Source: CAZJHD01 sp964545855
Lineage (GTDB): Bacteria > Planctomycetota > UBA1135 > JACQFD01
Reading direction: 5' to 3'
Assembly (NCBI GenBank): GCA_964545855.1
Contig: CAZJHD010000004.1
Coordinates: 83,726 to 147,725, forward strand
DNA length: 64,000 nt
In this document: piece after piece, positions 24,266 to 32,377 of the stretch
How positions within the stretch are numbered: the stretch's first letter is position 1
Layout: every line of letters starts with the position of its first letter
The notes under the pieces: generated by a model
Told to the model about the DNA's origin: nothing
The model's input: only the letters and a program-made list of their open reading frames with translations
Databases searched by the model: none
Program-made: the position numbers and the translations under genes

Positions 24266-26061
24266 GCCGGGAGATCACCACGGCCTGGGACCGGATCCGC
24301 TTCCTCCTGGCGGCGACGGCGGTCGTGATCGCGACGATCGTCGCGGCGCGTCTCGTCCTCTCGGCGCGGACGGGCACGGCCGACAGCTACTACTACTTCG
24401 CGCGCGCCGCGCAGCTCGCCGAGGACGTCCCGCTCTCGGAGACGACGATCAACTGGGGGAGGACTCCCGAGGGCGGCTTCCATCCCGTCGACCGGAAGTT
24501 CTTCCCGGGCTACCCGCTGCTCCTCGCGCGAACGTCGGCGGGCACGGCGCCGGACCGGTCGTGGAAGACCCTCGCCGTCCTCCTCGTGCTCGTGAACCCG
24601 GTCCTCATGGGACTCGGCCTCCGGCGTCTCGGCCTCGGGTTCGGCGCGGCATGCACGGCCGTCGCGATGTACGCGACGTGCTACGTCCCTCTGCGCTGGG
24701 GCGCGATGCCGATGGCGGAGACGAGCGCGCTCTTCGCTCTCTGCCTCTCGGCGTGGCTCCTCCCCGAGCGTGCAGCGGGGTCGCTCTCCGGGAGCCTGCG
24801 GTTCCTCGCGAGCTGCGGCCTCGGCGGGCTCGCGATCCTCTGCCGCGCGGAGGCCGCGTGGCCCGCCGCGGCCCTCGGCCTCGTCGGCGTCGCACGCATC
24901 CGGGGATCCCGGGCCTGGGCACCGGTCGCGCTGGGGGGGATCGTCCTCGGCCTCCTCCCCTTCGTCCTGTGGCTGCGGACGCTGCCGCCCGACGCATCGG
25001 AGCTCTCGCGTCTCCACTACGTGAACGAGTTCTTCCGCGAGTTCGCGTGGAGCGACCAGTCCGAGGGAAAGGGCGGGTTCCTGACGAACTTCCTCCGCTC
25101 CTGGTGGCATCCGGTCTTCGCGTGGGACCACATCCCCTTCGCGCCTCACGTCGACGAGCTGCCCGCCCTGCGTGTCCTCTGGATCTGCCTCTGGCTCGGG
25201 ATGATCGTCGCCGGTCTCGTCGGCGTGGGAGGCGCGCGGGGCCGCTGGTTCGCCGTCGCGTACCTCGGTTTCGTCGTCTTCCGATCGCTCTGGTACTACC
25301 CCTACGACCGCTTCCTCGTGACCGGTCTGCCGATGGGCTTCGCCGCCTGTGCCCTCGTCTTCGAGGGGATCGCGTCGCGGGGCCGGCCCTGGGCGATCGC
25401 CGCGGGGTGCGTTGCGGTCCTCTGGATCGGGCGCGGCCTGGAGGCCTACCTCCAGTTCTCCACCTACTCCCGTCTGAACGAGGTGAGCCAGCACTTCTAC
25501 CGCGACGACCTGGAGGTGCAGCGGCTGCGCGACCAGATGGAGTTCACGAGCTTCCCACTCGACACGCCCGACATGTCGGAGCTCGCCGCGCGGCGCTACT
25601 CGCGGCAATTCGCGTCGCGCACGATTCCCGGGATGCTCCGGCGCGAAGTGCTCGCGCGCGAGGCCGTCGCCATCGAGTTCCCGTGGCCGATGATCGCCTA
25701 CATGCTCCGGCCGCGTCCCGTGGTCGTGGGCTACCCGCTCGAGAACTTCTGGGGCGACTCCGAGTACAGGGCCTGGGAGTTCGTCCCGGAGGGTCCCGAC
25801 GGGAAGCCGATCCGGGAGAAGCGCCGCGCCATCGACTACTTGCGCGACAAGGGAGTGCGCTACGTGATCACGCGTCTGCCGCGGGTGGAGACGGAGGCCT
25901 ACGGCGAGCGGGACCTGATCTGGGGCGTGTGGACGGAGCTCGTCGGGCTCGAAGGCGACCGCGCGTCCGAGTCGGCGCTCGTCGAGACCTTCCGGGAACG
26001 GAAGACGACGCAGGCTCGGTACGAGTGGCCGATGTACGTGCGCGTCCTCGCGCTCTGGTAG
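24262..26061 (+). CDS. GT-C-like polytopic membrane glycosyltransferase
   Basis: A 599-residue protein with about ten membrane helices in the first 400 residues and a soluble C-terminal domain. An acidic loop right after the first helix (GTADSYYYFARAAQLAEDVP) fits the DxD-like first extracytoplasmic loop of GT-C enzymes of the ArnT/PMT type, followed by FHPVDRKFFPGYPLLLA. Other hydrophobic signatures such as GGLAILCRAEAAWPAAALG also match. GT-C enzymes use lipid-linked sugars; the acceptor is unknown. The ATG overlaps the ligase stop codon, so the two genes form a translationally coupled surface-glycan pair. Confidence 0.82.
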   Translation: MSREITTAWDRIRFLLAATAVVIATIVAARLVLSARTGTADSYYYFARAAQLAEDVPLSETTINWGRTPEGGFHPVDRKFFPGYPLLLARTSAGTAPDRSWKTLAVLLVLVNPVLMGLGLRRLGLGFGAACTAVAMYATCYVPLRWGAMPMAETSALFALCLSAWLLPERAAGSLSGSLRFLASCGLGGLAILCRAEAAWPAAALGLVGVARIRGSRAWAPVALGGIVLGLLPFVLWLRTLPPDASELSRLHYVNEFFREFAWSDQSEGKGGFLTNFLRSWWHPVFAWDHIPFAPHVDELPALRVLWICLWLGMIVAGLVGVGGARGRWFAVAYLGFVVFRSLWYYPYDRFLVTGLPMGFAACALVFEGIASRGRPWAIAAGCVAVLWIGRGLEAYLQFSTYSRLNEVSQHFYRDDLEVQRLRDQMEFTSFPLDTPDMSELAARRYSRQFASRTIPGMLRREVLAREAVAIEFPWPMIAYMLRPRPVVVGYPLENFWGDSEYRAWEFVPEGPDGKPIREKRRAIDYLRDKGVRYVITRLPRVETEAYGERDLIWGVWTELVGLEGDRASESALVETFRERKTTQARYEWPMYVRVLALW

Positions 26062-26113
26062 GCGCTCCGCGATCGGGCGCGCGTCGATGGGGCCCTTCGC
26101 GGGCGCGGGTTGG

Positions 26114-26119
26114 TAGCTT
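26114..26119 (+). promoter_or_regulatory. Candidate -10 box for a leaderless transcript
   Basis: TAGCTT lies 6 nt before the ATG at 26126, with no Shine-Dalgarno sequence. No clear -35. Confidence 0.4.
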
Positions 26120-26125
26120 CAGCGC

Positions 26126-27571
26126 ATGCTCCGAGCCTCCCTCCTCGCGGCGAGCCTCGCCGCCGCCCTCTCCGCCGTGCTCACCGTGGCGCTCCCCGCG
26201 CCGCCCGTCGCCGGATCTTTCGACGAGCAGTTCACGGGGCGGACGCTCCGATTCGACTACTACCACACGGGGAACGCGACCGAGGAGCACCTGAGCCTCG
26301 ACGAGCTCCGCCTCGAGGGCGCCTGGGCCGGCAGCCGGACGCGGCTCGTCGACGACACGAACCTCGGGAAGTACTTCTTCCGCGTCGTCGACGTGGGGAC
26401 CCAGGCGACGCTCTGGTCCCGAGGCTTCGCGAGCATCTACGGCGAGTGGGAGACGACCGGAGAGGCGAAGCGGATGAAGCGCACGTTCCACGAGTCGCAG
26501 CGATTCCCGGAGCCGAAGGGTCCGGTGCAGCTCGTGCTCGAGAAGCGCGCGGCGGACGGGACCTTCCGGCAGGTCTTCGCGCACCGCATCGATCCCGCCA
26601 GCCGCTTCGTGAATCGGGCGCCGATCACGCCCCGGGGCACGGCGTTCACGCTCTTCGAGAACGGCCCGCCGGCGAGCCAGGTCGACGTGCTCCTGCTGGG
26701 GGAGGGCTACACGGCCGCGCAGGCGGAGAAGTTCCGCGGCGACGCCGAGCGGCTGACCGGCGCTCTCTTCGAGACGGAGCCCTTCCGCCGCCGCAAGAGC
26801 GACTTCAGCGTGCGCGCGATCCACGTCCCATCGCAGGAGCCGGGGATCAGCAATCCGCGGAAGGGGATCTTCCGCGACGCGCCGCTCGGGCTCTCCTTCA
26901 ACGCCTTCGACAGCGACCGGTACGTCCTGACCCAGGCGAATCGCGCGCTCCGCGAGGTGGCGGCGCAGGTGCCCTACGACGCGATCCTGATCGTCTTCAA
27001 CGACCGGAAGTACGGCGGCGGGGGGATCTTCAACCTCTGGTCGACGGTCGCGGCCGACACGGAGCCCTCGGCCTACGTCTTCGTCCACGAGTTCGGGCAC
27101 TCCTTCGCGGGCCTCGCCGACGAGTACTACAGCTCGCAGGTCTCCTACGAGGAGTTCGTGCCGCAGGGCACGGAGCCCTGGGAGCCGAACGTCACCGCGC
27201 TGCTCGATCCGCGGGCGCTCAAGTGGAGAGACCTCGTCGAAGCGGCGACGCCCCTGCCGACTCCTTGGAGCCAGGACGCCTACGACCGCGTCGACCTGGA
27301 GTACCAGGCGAAGCGCGCGAAGCTGATCGATCGGAACGCGCCCGAGGAGGCGGCCGAGGAGCTCTTCCGCGAGGTGAAGGCGCGCACGAAGCCGATGCTC
27401 GAGGCGGAGCCGCTCTTCGAGAAGGTGGGCGCCTTCGAAGGAGCCTCCTACGAGCCGAAGGGTCTCTACCGCCCGCAGGTCGACTGCATCATGTTCACGC
27501 GGAACCCGACGTGGTTCTGCCGGGTCTGCGAGCGGGCGATCGAGCGCGTGATCGATCTCTACGCGCGGTGA
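26126..27571 (+). CDS. M64-family zinc peptidase, secreted
   Basis: A 481-residue protein with a signal peptide (MLRASLLAASLAAALSAVL). Residues 30-170 are a beta-rich N-terminal domain (M64_N-like). The catalytic domain begins at VDVLLLGEGYTAAQAEKFR and holds HEFGHSFAGLADEYY with HEFGH at 321-325 and the downstream Asp/Glu-rich helix. It ends with CIMFTRNPTWFCRVCERAI, the usual late Cys-containing segment of this family. Founder members cut IgA1, but environmental homologues are general secreted peptidases. The stop overlaps the next gene's GTG. Confidence 0.92.
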   Translation: MLRASLLAASLAAALSAVLTVALPAPPVAGSFDEQFTGRTLRFDYYHTGNATEEHLSLDELRLEGAWAGSRTRLVDDTNLGKYFFRVVDVGTQATLWSRGFASIYGEWETTGEAKRMKRTFHESQRFPEPKGPVQLVLEKRAADGTFRQVFAHRIDPASRFVNRAPITPRGTAFTLFENGPPASQVDVLLLGEGYTAAQAEKFRGDAERLTGALFETEPFRRRKSDFSVRAIHVPSQEPGISNPRKGIFRDAPLGLSFNAFDSDRYVLTQANRALREVAAQVPYDAILIVFNDRKYGGGGIFNLWSTVAADTEPSAYVFVHEFGHSFAGLADEYYSSQVSYEEFVPQGTEPWEPNVTALLDPRALKWRDLVEAATPLPTPWSQDAYDRVDLEYQAKRAKLIDRNAPEEAAEELFREVKARTKPMLEAEPLFEKVGAFEGASYEPKGLYRPQVDCIMFTRNPTWFCRVCERAIERVIDLYAR

Positions 27572-29754
27572 GCGGCGGCGCTGCCTCCGATCGGCAGGAC
27601 GCCTGCGCGCGCTTCCTCGACGTCGTTCCCTTCTCGCTCTACCCGTTCCAGGAGGATGCCATCCTCGCCTGGGCGGAATGCGAGGGCGGCGTCCTCGTGA
27701 CGGCGCCGACGGGCATGGGGAAGACGGTGGTCGCCGAGGCGGCGGTCTTCGAAGCCCTCGCCACGGGAAGGCGGCTCTACTACACGAGCCCGCTCATCGC
27801 GCTCACCGACCAGAAGTACCGGGAGCTCCAGGAGAAGGCCGTGAGCTGGGGCTTCTCGGCCGACGACGTCGGGCTCATCACCGGCAACCGGAAGGAGAAC
27901 CCGGACGCGCGCGTGCGCGTCGTCGTCGCCGAGATCCTGCTGAACCACCTGCTCTCGTCGCAGGAGACGCCCGGCGACCTGGCGGGCGTCGTCATGGACG
28001 AGTTCCACTGGTTCGACGACCCCGAGCGCGGGATCGTCTGGGAGCTCTCGCTCGCGCTCCTTCCGCCGTCGGTCCGCGTCCTGCTCCTCTCGGCGACCGT
28101 CGGGAACCCCGTCGAGTTCACGCTCTGGCTGAAGGAGCAGTTCGGCCGCAGCGTGCGGCTCGTCCGCACCGACGAGCGCAAGGTCCCCCTGGAGTACCAC
28201 TGGGCCGAGGACGAGCTCCTCACGGACCAGCTCGTCTCGATGACCTCCGACGACGACGCGAAGTGCCTCGTCCCGGCGCTCGTCTTCTGCTTCTCCCGCG
28301 ACGAGTGCTGGGACGTGGCGCAGCGGCTGAAGGGGCTCCCGCTGCTGCCTGCCGGCGCGAAGGAGCGGATCGAGGAGTCACTGCCCCAGGACGAGTGGAA
28401 GCAGGGCGCGGGCCCGCGGCTCCGCGCGATGCTGCTGCGTGGCGTCGGCGTCCATCACGCGGGCGTCCTCCCCCGATTCAAGGAGGCCGTCGAGGACCTC
28501 TTCCTCCGGAAGCTCGTCCCCTTCGTCATCTGCACCGAGACCCTCGCCGCCGGCGTGAACCTGCCGGCGCGGTCCGTCGTGCTCACGACGCTGCTCAAGG
28601 GGAAGCCCGGCGAGCGGAAGCTGATCCCGGCGTCGAGCGCCCATCAGATGTTCGGCCGGGCCGGACGTCCCCAGTTCGACACGAAGGGGCACGTCTTCGT
28701 GATGGCGCACGAGGACGACGTCCGCATCGCCAAGTGGCGCAAGCGCGCGGAGCAGCTGGACGCGCTCTCGAAGGACCCGAAGGTCCTCCGCATGCGCAAG
28801 GACCTCGAGCGCAAGCGCCCCACGCGGCGCTCGACGGAGCAGTACTGGAGCGAGGGGCAGATGAAGATCCTCGTCCAGGCGGGTCCGGCGAATCTCCACA
28901 GCCGCTCGTCGATCCCCTACGCGGTGCTCGTGTCGAGGCTCACGCGGTCCGACGACCTCCAGATCCTGCGGGACTTCGTCCGGCGGCGATTCGCCGGTGC
29001 CGAGCGGATCGAGAAGTTCGCGAAGGAGCTCGACGCGATGCTCGCGAACCTCGCGAAGCTCGGCTACGTCGACGGCGATCTCGAGGCGGGACGACTGCGG
29101 CTGCGCGAAGGGGCGGCCGAGCTGCTGGCGTTCCGGAGCGTCGATCCGCTCTACGGCGCGTTCCTCGCGCGCGAGCTCGTGCCGTCCGACCGCGACGAGA
29201 AGCTCCGCGCGATCGAGTCGGTCCTCGCCCTGCCCTGGCAGGTCGTGAAGCGAGCCGGCCCCTTCCCTCGCGACCCGGGCCCGCTCCAGCGCGAGCGGAT
29301 CGAGCCGCAGATGATCGCCATGGGAGTCCAGCTCGTGCGGCCGGAGCCCGAGTCGGAGGAGGCCTACGACATGTTCCGGCACCTGGAGCGGGAGGAGGAG
29401 GACCGGCCGCCGGAGTTCCCCGAGATGCTGAAGATCGCCTTCGAGGCGGAGCTGGCGGTGCCCGAGGACGTCGCGGTGCAGCCCAAGTGGATCGCCGGCG
29501 GCGTGCTCGACGCGGAGGACGACTTCCACCGCTTCGTGTCCTCGCGCGACCTCGAGAAGAACGAGGGGATCGTGCTGCGCCACCTCCTGCGCGTGGCGAT
29601 CCTCGCGGGGGAGTTCCACGCGCGCACGGAAGACCCCGACTACGCCGAGATCGGCCGCCGTGTGACGGCGGCCTGCCGCCAGGTGGATCCCCGCTACACC
29701 GATCGCTTCCTGCAGCGCGAGGACGAGTCCCGCGGCGTGTGGTCGGGAGGCTGA
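27568..29754 (+). CDS. Ski2-like superfamily 2 RNA/DNA helicase
   Basis: A 728-residue helicase beginning at a GTG that overlaps the M64 stop (GTGA). Motifs: Q-like LYPFQEDAI, Walker A PTGMGKT (47-53), DEFH motif II (144-147), motif III LLSATVG, then the second RecA domain with CTETLAAGVNLPAR and motif VI HQMFGRAGRP. The remaining 300 residues are a winged-helix and helical region, starting near STEQYWSEGQMKILV, resembling the C-terminal part of DUF3516-type bacterial Ski2 helicases. The likely role is RNA unwinding in decay or ribosome biogenesis. It converges on a ribbon-helix-helix gene and shares a terminator. Confidence 0.9.
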   Translation: MSGGAASDRQDACARFLDVVPFSLYPFQEDAILAWAECEGGVLVTAPTGMGKTVVAEAAVFEALATGRRLYYTSPLIALTDQKYRELQEKAVSWGFSADDVGLITGNRKENPDARVRVVVAEILLNHLLSSQETPGDLAGVVMDEFHWFDDPERGIVWELSLALLPPSVRVLLLSATVGNPVEFTLWLKEQFGRSVRLVRTDERKVPLEYHWAEDELLTDQLVSMTSDDDAKCLVPALVFCFSRDECWDVAQRLKGLPLLPAGAKERIEESLPQDEWKQGAGPRLRAMLLRGVGVHHAGVLPRFKEAVEDLFLRKLVPFVICTETLAAGVNLPARSVVLTTLLKGKPGERKLIPASSAHQMFGRAGRPQFDTKGHVFVMAHEDDVRIAKWRKRAEQLDALSKDPKVLRMRKDLERKRPTRRSTEQYWSEGQMKILVQAGPANLHSRSSIPYAVLVSRLTRSDDLQILRDFVRRRFAGAERIEKFAKELDAMLANLAKLGYVDGDLEAGRLRLREGAAELLAFRSVDPLYGAFLARELVPSDRDEKLRAIESVLALPWQVVKRAGPFPRDPGPLQRERIEPQMIAMGVQLVRPEPESEEAYDMFRHLEREEEDRPPEFPEMLKIAFEAELAVPEDVAVQPKWIAGGVLDAEDDFHRFVSSRDLEKNEGIVLRHLLRVAILAGEFHARTEDPDYAEIGRRVTAACRQVDPRYTDRFLQREDESRGVWSGG

Positions 29755-29775
29755 CGGGCGGAGCGTCAGCCTCCC
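29745..29775. terminator. Strong bidirectional terminator hairpin embedding both stop codons
   Basis: Perfect 12-bp inverted repeat (GGGAGGCTGACG / CGTCAGCCTCCC, 7-nt loop) followed by TTCTTC on the plus strand. The TGA of the helicase and the stop of the convergent ribbon-helix-helix gene lie inside the arms, so each arm encodes the last Gly residues of one protein. Confidence 0.82.
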
Positions 29776-29951
29776 TTCTTCGAGTCGTCGCCCGGCGGCG
29801 GCAGCTTCTTGCCCCGCCAATCGGCCAACGCGCGCCGCAGCACGAACTCGATCTGCGCGTTCAGGCTGCGGAGATCGTCGTCCGCCCAGCGCCGCATCGC
29901 GTCGAGCAGCTTCGGATCGACGCGCAGCAGGAAGGGCTTCCGGTCGGCCAC
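29766..29951 (-). CDS. Arc-like ribbon-helix-helix DNA-binding protein
   Basis: A 61-residue protein with an RHH fold: strand KPFLLRVDP, helix 1 LLDAMRRWADDDLR, turn SLNAQ, helix 2 IEFVLRRALADWRG. A basic, Pro/Gly-containing tail follows. It ends where the helicase gene ends and follows the SPFH gene by 4 bp. Small Arc-type proteins beside SPFH genes recur in many bacteria as far as I recall, so the pair is likely functional. A 10-bp palindrome upstream of the SPFH gene is a possible binding site for autoregulation. Confidence 0.82.
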   Translation of the reverse strand: MADRKPFLLRVDPKLLDAMRRWADDDLRSLNAQIEFVLRRALADWRGKKLPPPGDDSKKGG

Positions 29952-29955
29952 CGGC

Positions 29956-30840
29956 TCAGCCGCCGTAGAGCGTTCCAGCGTTCACGACGGGAGTCGTCCG
30001 CTCGCTGCAGAGCACCACCAGCAGGTTGCTCACCATCGAGGCCTTGCGTTCCTCGTCGAGCTGCACGGTGTTCGACTTCGCGAGCTCCTTGAGCGCCATG
30101 TCCACCATGCCGACGGCGCCCTCCACGATCCGCGCGCGTGCCGCGACGATGGCGGCGGCCTGCTGGCGCTGGAGCATCGCGTGCGCGATCTCCGGCGCGT
30201 AGGCGAGGTGGCTCAGACGGGCCTCGATCACCTGCACTCCGGCTCGGTCGAGCCGCTCCTGGAGCTCGCGCTGGAGGTGCTGGCTCACCTCGTCGGTGGC
30301 GCCCCGGAGAGTCACCTCTCCGTCCTCCCCGTCGTAGTGGTAGGCGCTCGCGAGGTGGCGCACGGCCGACTCGCTCTGGGTCTCGACGAACTCCACGTAG
30401 TCGTCCACCTCGAAGCGCGCCGCGAAGGTGTCGCGCACCTGCCAGACGACCACGGCGGCGATCTCGATCGGGTTCCCGGCGCGGTCGTTCACCTTCAGCT
30501 TCTGGCCGTTCAGGTTGCGCGCCTTGAGCGAGATGCCGTGGCGCAGGGTGAAGGGGTTCACCCAATGGAAGCCGTTCGCCTTGACGGTGCCCCGGTAGCT
30601 CCCGAAGAAGACCAGCACCTTCGCGTCGTTCGGATTCACGACGAAGAGGCCGATCTGCAGGACGAGCGAGAGGGCGAGCACGAACAGCGAGATGCCGATC
30701 ATCCAGCCGTTCTTCCCGATCCCGCCGGCGACGATGCCTCCGATCGCGAGGAGGTGGACCAGGAAGAAGGAGACGAACATCGTGGCACCGCGACTGGGGC
30801 GGACGATGGACTCGTGCGAAGCGACGGAAGAGAGGCTCAT
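29956..30840 (-). CDS. SPFH/band 7 domain protein
   Basis: A 294-residue protein with two hydrophobic segments (about 22-40 and 45-68) then an SPFH domain starting at NPNDAKVLVFFGSYRGTV. The core includes VNPFTLRHGISLKARNLNGQ, a cross-strand EIAAVVVWQVRD, and the helix LQRELQERLDRAGVQVIEARLSHLAYAPEIAHAML. An Ala-rich helix with RQQAAAIVAARARIVEG follows, as in stomatin-like proteins. SPFH proteins assemble large membrane-attached rings or cages and organise membrane domains or proteases. A GAGGA Shine-Dalgarno lies just before the ATG. Followed immediately by the RHH regulator. Confidence 0.92.
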   Translation of the reverse strand: MSLSSVASHESIVRPSRGATMFVSFFLVHLLAIGGIVAGGIGKNGWMIGISLFVLALSLVLQIGLFVVNPNDAKVLVFFGSYRGTVKANGFHWVNPFTLRHGISLKARNLNGQKLKVNDRAGNPIEIAAVVVWQVRDTFAARFEVDDYVEFVETQSESAVRHLASAYHYDGEDGEVTLRGATDEVSQHLQRELQERLDRAGVQVIEARLSHLAYAPEIAHAMLQRQQAAAIVAARARIVEGAVGMVDMALKELAKSNTVQLDEERKASMVSNLLVVLCSERTTPVVNAGTLYGG

Positions 30841-30864
30841 GGATCCTCGGGGAGTGATTGCGAA

Positions 30865-30874
30865 GTGATATCAC
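30865..30874. promoter_or_regulatory. Palindrome GTGATATCAC upstream of SPFH-RHH operon
   Basis: A perfect 10-bp AT-containing palindrome about 25 nt before the SPFH start, with an additional GTGAT half-site 11 bp away. It lies where a promoter is expected and stands out in this GC-rich sequence. A candidate operator, possibly for the RHH protein. Confidence 0.4.
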
Positions 30875-30981
30875 GCCCGTCGTGGCGCGTCGAGATCGGA
30901 TCCTTCGGCGATTTCCCGGAGGCGCTCTCCTCGGCTCGCACCTGCGGCTCGCGGCCGCGGACGGCTCCCGGCGCCGGAGCC

Positions 30982-31698
30982 TCAGCAGTGGTCCGTGACG
31001 CCGGGGGCGACGGCGGTTCCGCACTTCGAGCAGATCGTGTTCATCCCCTGGAGCCCGAGCTTCTTGCGCGAGTCGAGGAGCTTCCCCACTTGCTCCGGCG
31101 TGAGCTCCTTCACGCCGCCGAGAGTGCGCGCGAAGTAGAGGATCGACGCCGTGTGCTCGATCACCTCGAGCTTGCGGAAGGCGTCGATCAGGCTCGTCCC
31201 GAGCGTGAGCGCGCCATGGCGCTCGAGCATCACCACGTCCGAGCAGCGCACGAGGCTTCGCAGCGACTCGGGGAGTTCCTCCGTCCCCGGCGTCCCGTAG
31301 GGGGCCGTCGGGATCGATCCGATGGTGACGACCACCTCGGGAATGACGCAGAGGTCGAGGGAGAGGCCCGCGAGCGTGAAGGCGACGGCGTGCTGCGGGT
31401 GGGCGTGGCAGATGGCGCGCATCTCGGGGCGCTCGCGGTACGCCATCAGGTGCATCGACACCTCCGTCGACGCGCGCGCCTGGCCGTCGACGACGTTCCC
31501 GTCGAGATCGATGTGCGCGATCTGCTCCGGCTGCAGGAAGGCCTTCGGCGCGCCCGCCGGCGTGATCAGGATCCCGCGGTCGCCCATCCGGACGGAGAAG
31601 TTGCCATCGACGTTCGTGATGAAGCCCTTGTCGTAGGCCATGCGCGCGACCTGGCACACGGCTCCGCGCAGGGCCATCTCCTCGGCGCGGTCGGTCAT
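30982..31698 (-). CDS. Class II aldolase/adducin-family protein with Cys-rich tail
   Basis: A 238-residue zinc aldolase. Zinc ligands are H98 and H100 in ICHAHPQH and H161 in LERHGAL; Glu79 in STEVSMH sits where the catalytic acid is expected. Such enzymes (FucA, RhaD-like) split sugar-1-phosphates, such as fuculose or rhamnulose phosphate, to lactaldehyde and DHAP. Planctomycete microcompartments use a homologue for this. After the core there is a tail (about 200-238) with C223-x2-C226 and C238 in TICSKCGTAVAPGVTDHC, which may be a targeting peptide or metal-binding ribbon. The ATG overlaps the last EutN stop by 4 bp. Confidence 0.9.
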   Translation of the reverse strand: MTDRAEEMALRGAVCQVARMAYDKGFITNVDGNFSVRMGDRGILITPAGAPKAFLQPEQIAHIDLDGNVVDGQARASTEVSMHLMAYRERPEMRAICHAHPQHAVAFTLAGLSLDLCVIPEVVVTIGSIPTAPYGTPGTEELPESLRSLVRCSDVVMLERHGALTLGTSLIDAFRKLEVIEHTASILYFARTLGGVKELTPEQVGKLLDSRKKLGLQGMNTICSKCGTAVAPGVTDHC

Positions 31699-32033
31699 CG
31701 GCGCCCGGCTCCGGATCGTTCATCGAGCGAGTCGAAGTGCTCCGTCGCGCGCCACGCGACGTCGCCGCGGATCTCGATCTCGTCGATCACGCCGACGACG
31801 GTCGTCTTGACGGGGGCCACGGGGTCGCCGAACAGGTCACGTGCGCTCGACCCCTCGTCGAGGAGGAGCACGCGGTCTCCGACGCCGGCCTGGGCGCGGT
31901 CGACGGCGACCTGCGCGCGGCCCCGCGGAGCGCCGGACGGATCGAGCGTGCGAACGAGGAGCAGCTTCCGCCCGGCGTAGAAGGGGTGGTGCACGGGCGC
32001 CACGACGGTGCCGATCACGGTCGCGATCTTCAC
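31695..32033 (-). CDS. EutN/CcmL-family microcompartment vertex protein 1
   Basis: A 112-residue BMC-P (pentamer) protein. The start is the GTG at 32033, overlapping the previous gene's stop by 4 bp. The N-terminus KIATVIGTVVAPVHHP is the family's first strand; RTLDPSGAPRG and a VDRAQAGVGDRVLLLDEGSSAR strand-turn element follow, then TTVVGVIDEIEI. EutN-type pentamers cap the twelve vertices of polyhedral shells. It is third of three EutN genes and overlaps the aldolase gene by 4 bp. Confidence 0.9.
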   Translation of the reverse strand: MKIATVIGTVVAPVHHPFYAGRKLLLVRTLDPSGAPRGRAQVAVDRAQAGVGDRVLLLDEGSSARDLFGDPVAPVKTTVVGVIDEIEIRGDVAWRATEHFDSLDERSGAGRR

Positions 32034-32377
32034 GCCTTCCCCCGCGGCGGCTTCTTCGCCGACTTCGTCGGAGGCTCCGAGGCAGCCGGCTCCGCGAAGC
32101 GGGGGAAGGGCTTCCCCGTGTCGACTTCCTCCACGTGCCCCACGATCGCCGCGTCCACGGGCACGAATCGCTCGCGCAACGCCATGGAGGCCTCGCGGCC
32201 GTCGATCCAGAAGACGAGATCGCCGAGGCCCGACTGCGCCGTGTCGCAGGCGACGAGCGGCGAGCCGGACGCGCGCCCCTCGTCGTCGAGCGGCTGGATC
32301 CACTGCAACGCGACGCCCTCGAGGCCCTCGACCTTCTGCGTGGCCACGACGCGTCCGATCACTCGGGCGAGGTCCAT
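32030..32377 (-). CDS. EutN/CcmL-family microcompartment vertex protein 2
   Basis: A 115-residue BMC-P protein from the ATG at 32377. It reads MDLARVIGRVVATQKV at the N-terminus and contains CDTAQSGLGDLVFWIDGREAS and AAIVGHVEEVD, the family core. The C-terminal tail PPTKSAKKPPRGKA is basic and probably disordered, unlike its neighbours. Its gene overlaps vertex gene 3 upstream by 19 bp and vertex gene 1 downstream by 4 bp. Confidence 0.92.
   Translation of the reverse strand: MDLARVIGRVVATQKVEGLEGVALQWIQPLDDEGRASGSPLVACDTAQSGLGDLVFWIDGREASMALRERFVPVDAAIVGHVEEVDTGKPFPRFAEPAASEPPTKSAKKPPRGKA

Noticed and set aside
26110..27567. Upstream 480 residues fused in frame to the helicase
   Set aside because: Overlaps the M64 peptidase in another frame with biased composition; the GTG at 27568 overlapping its stop is the better start.
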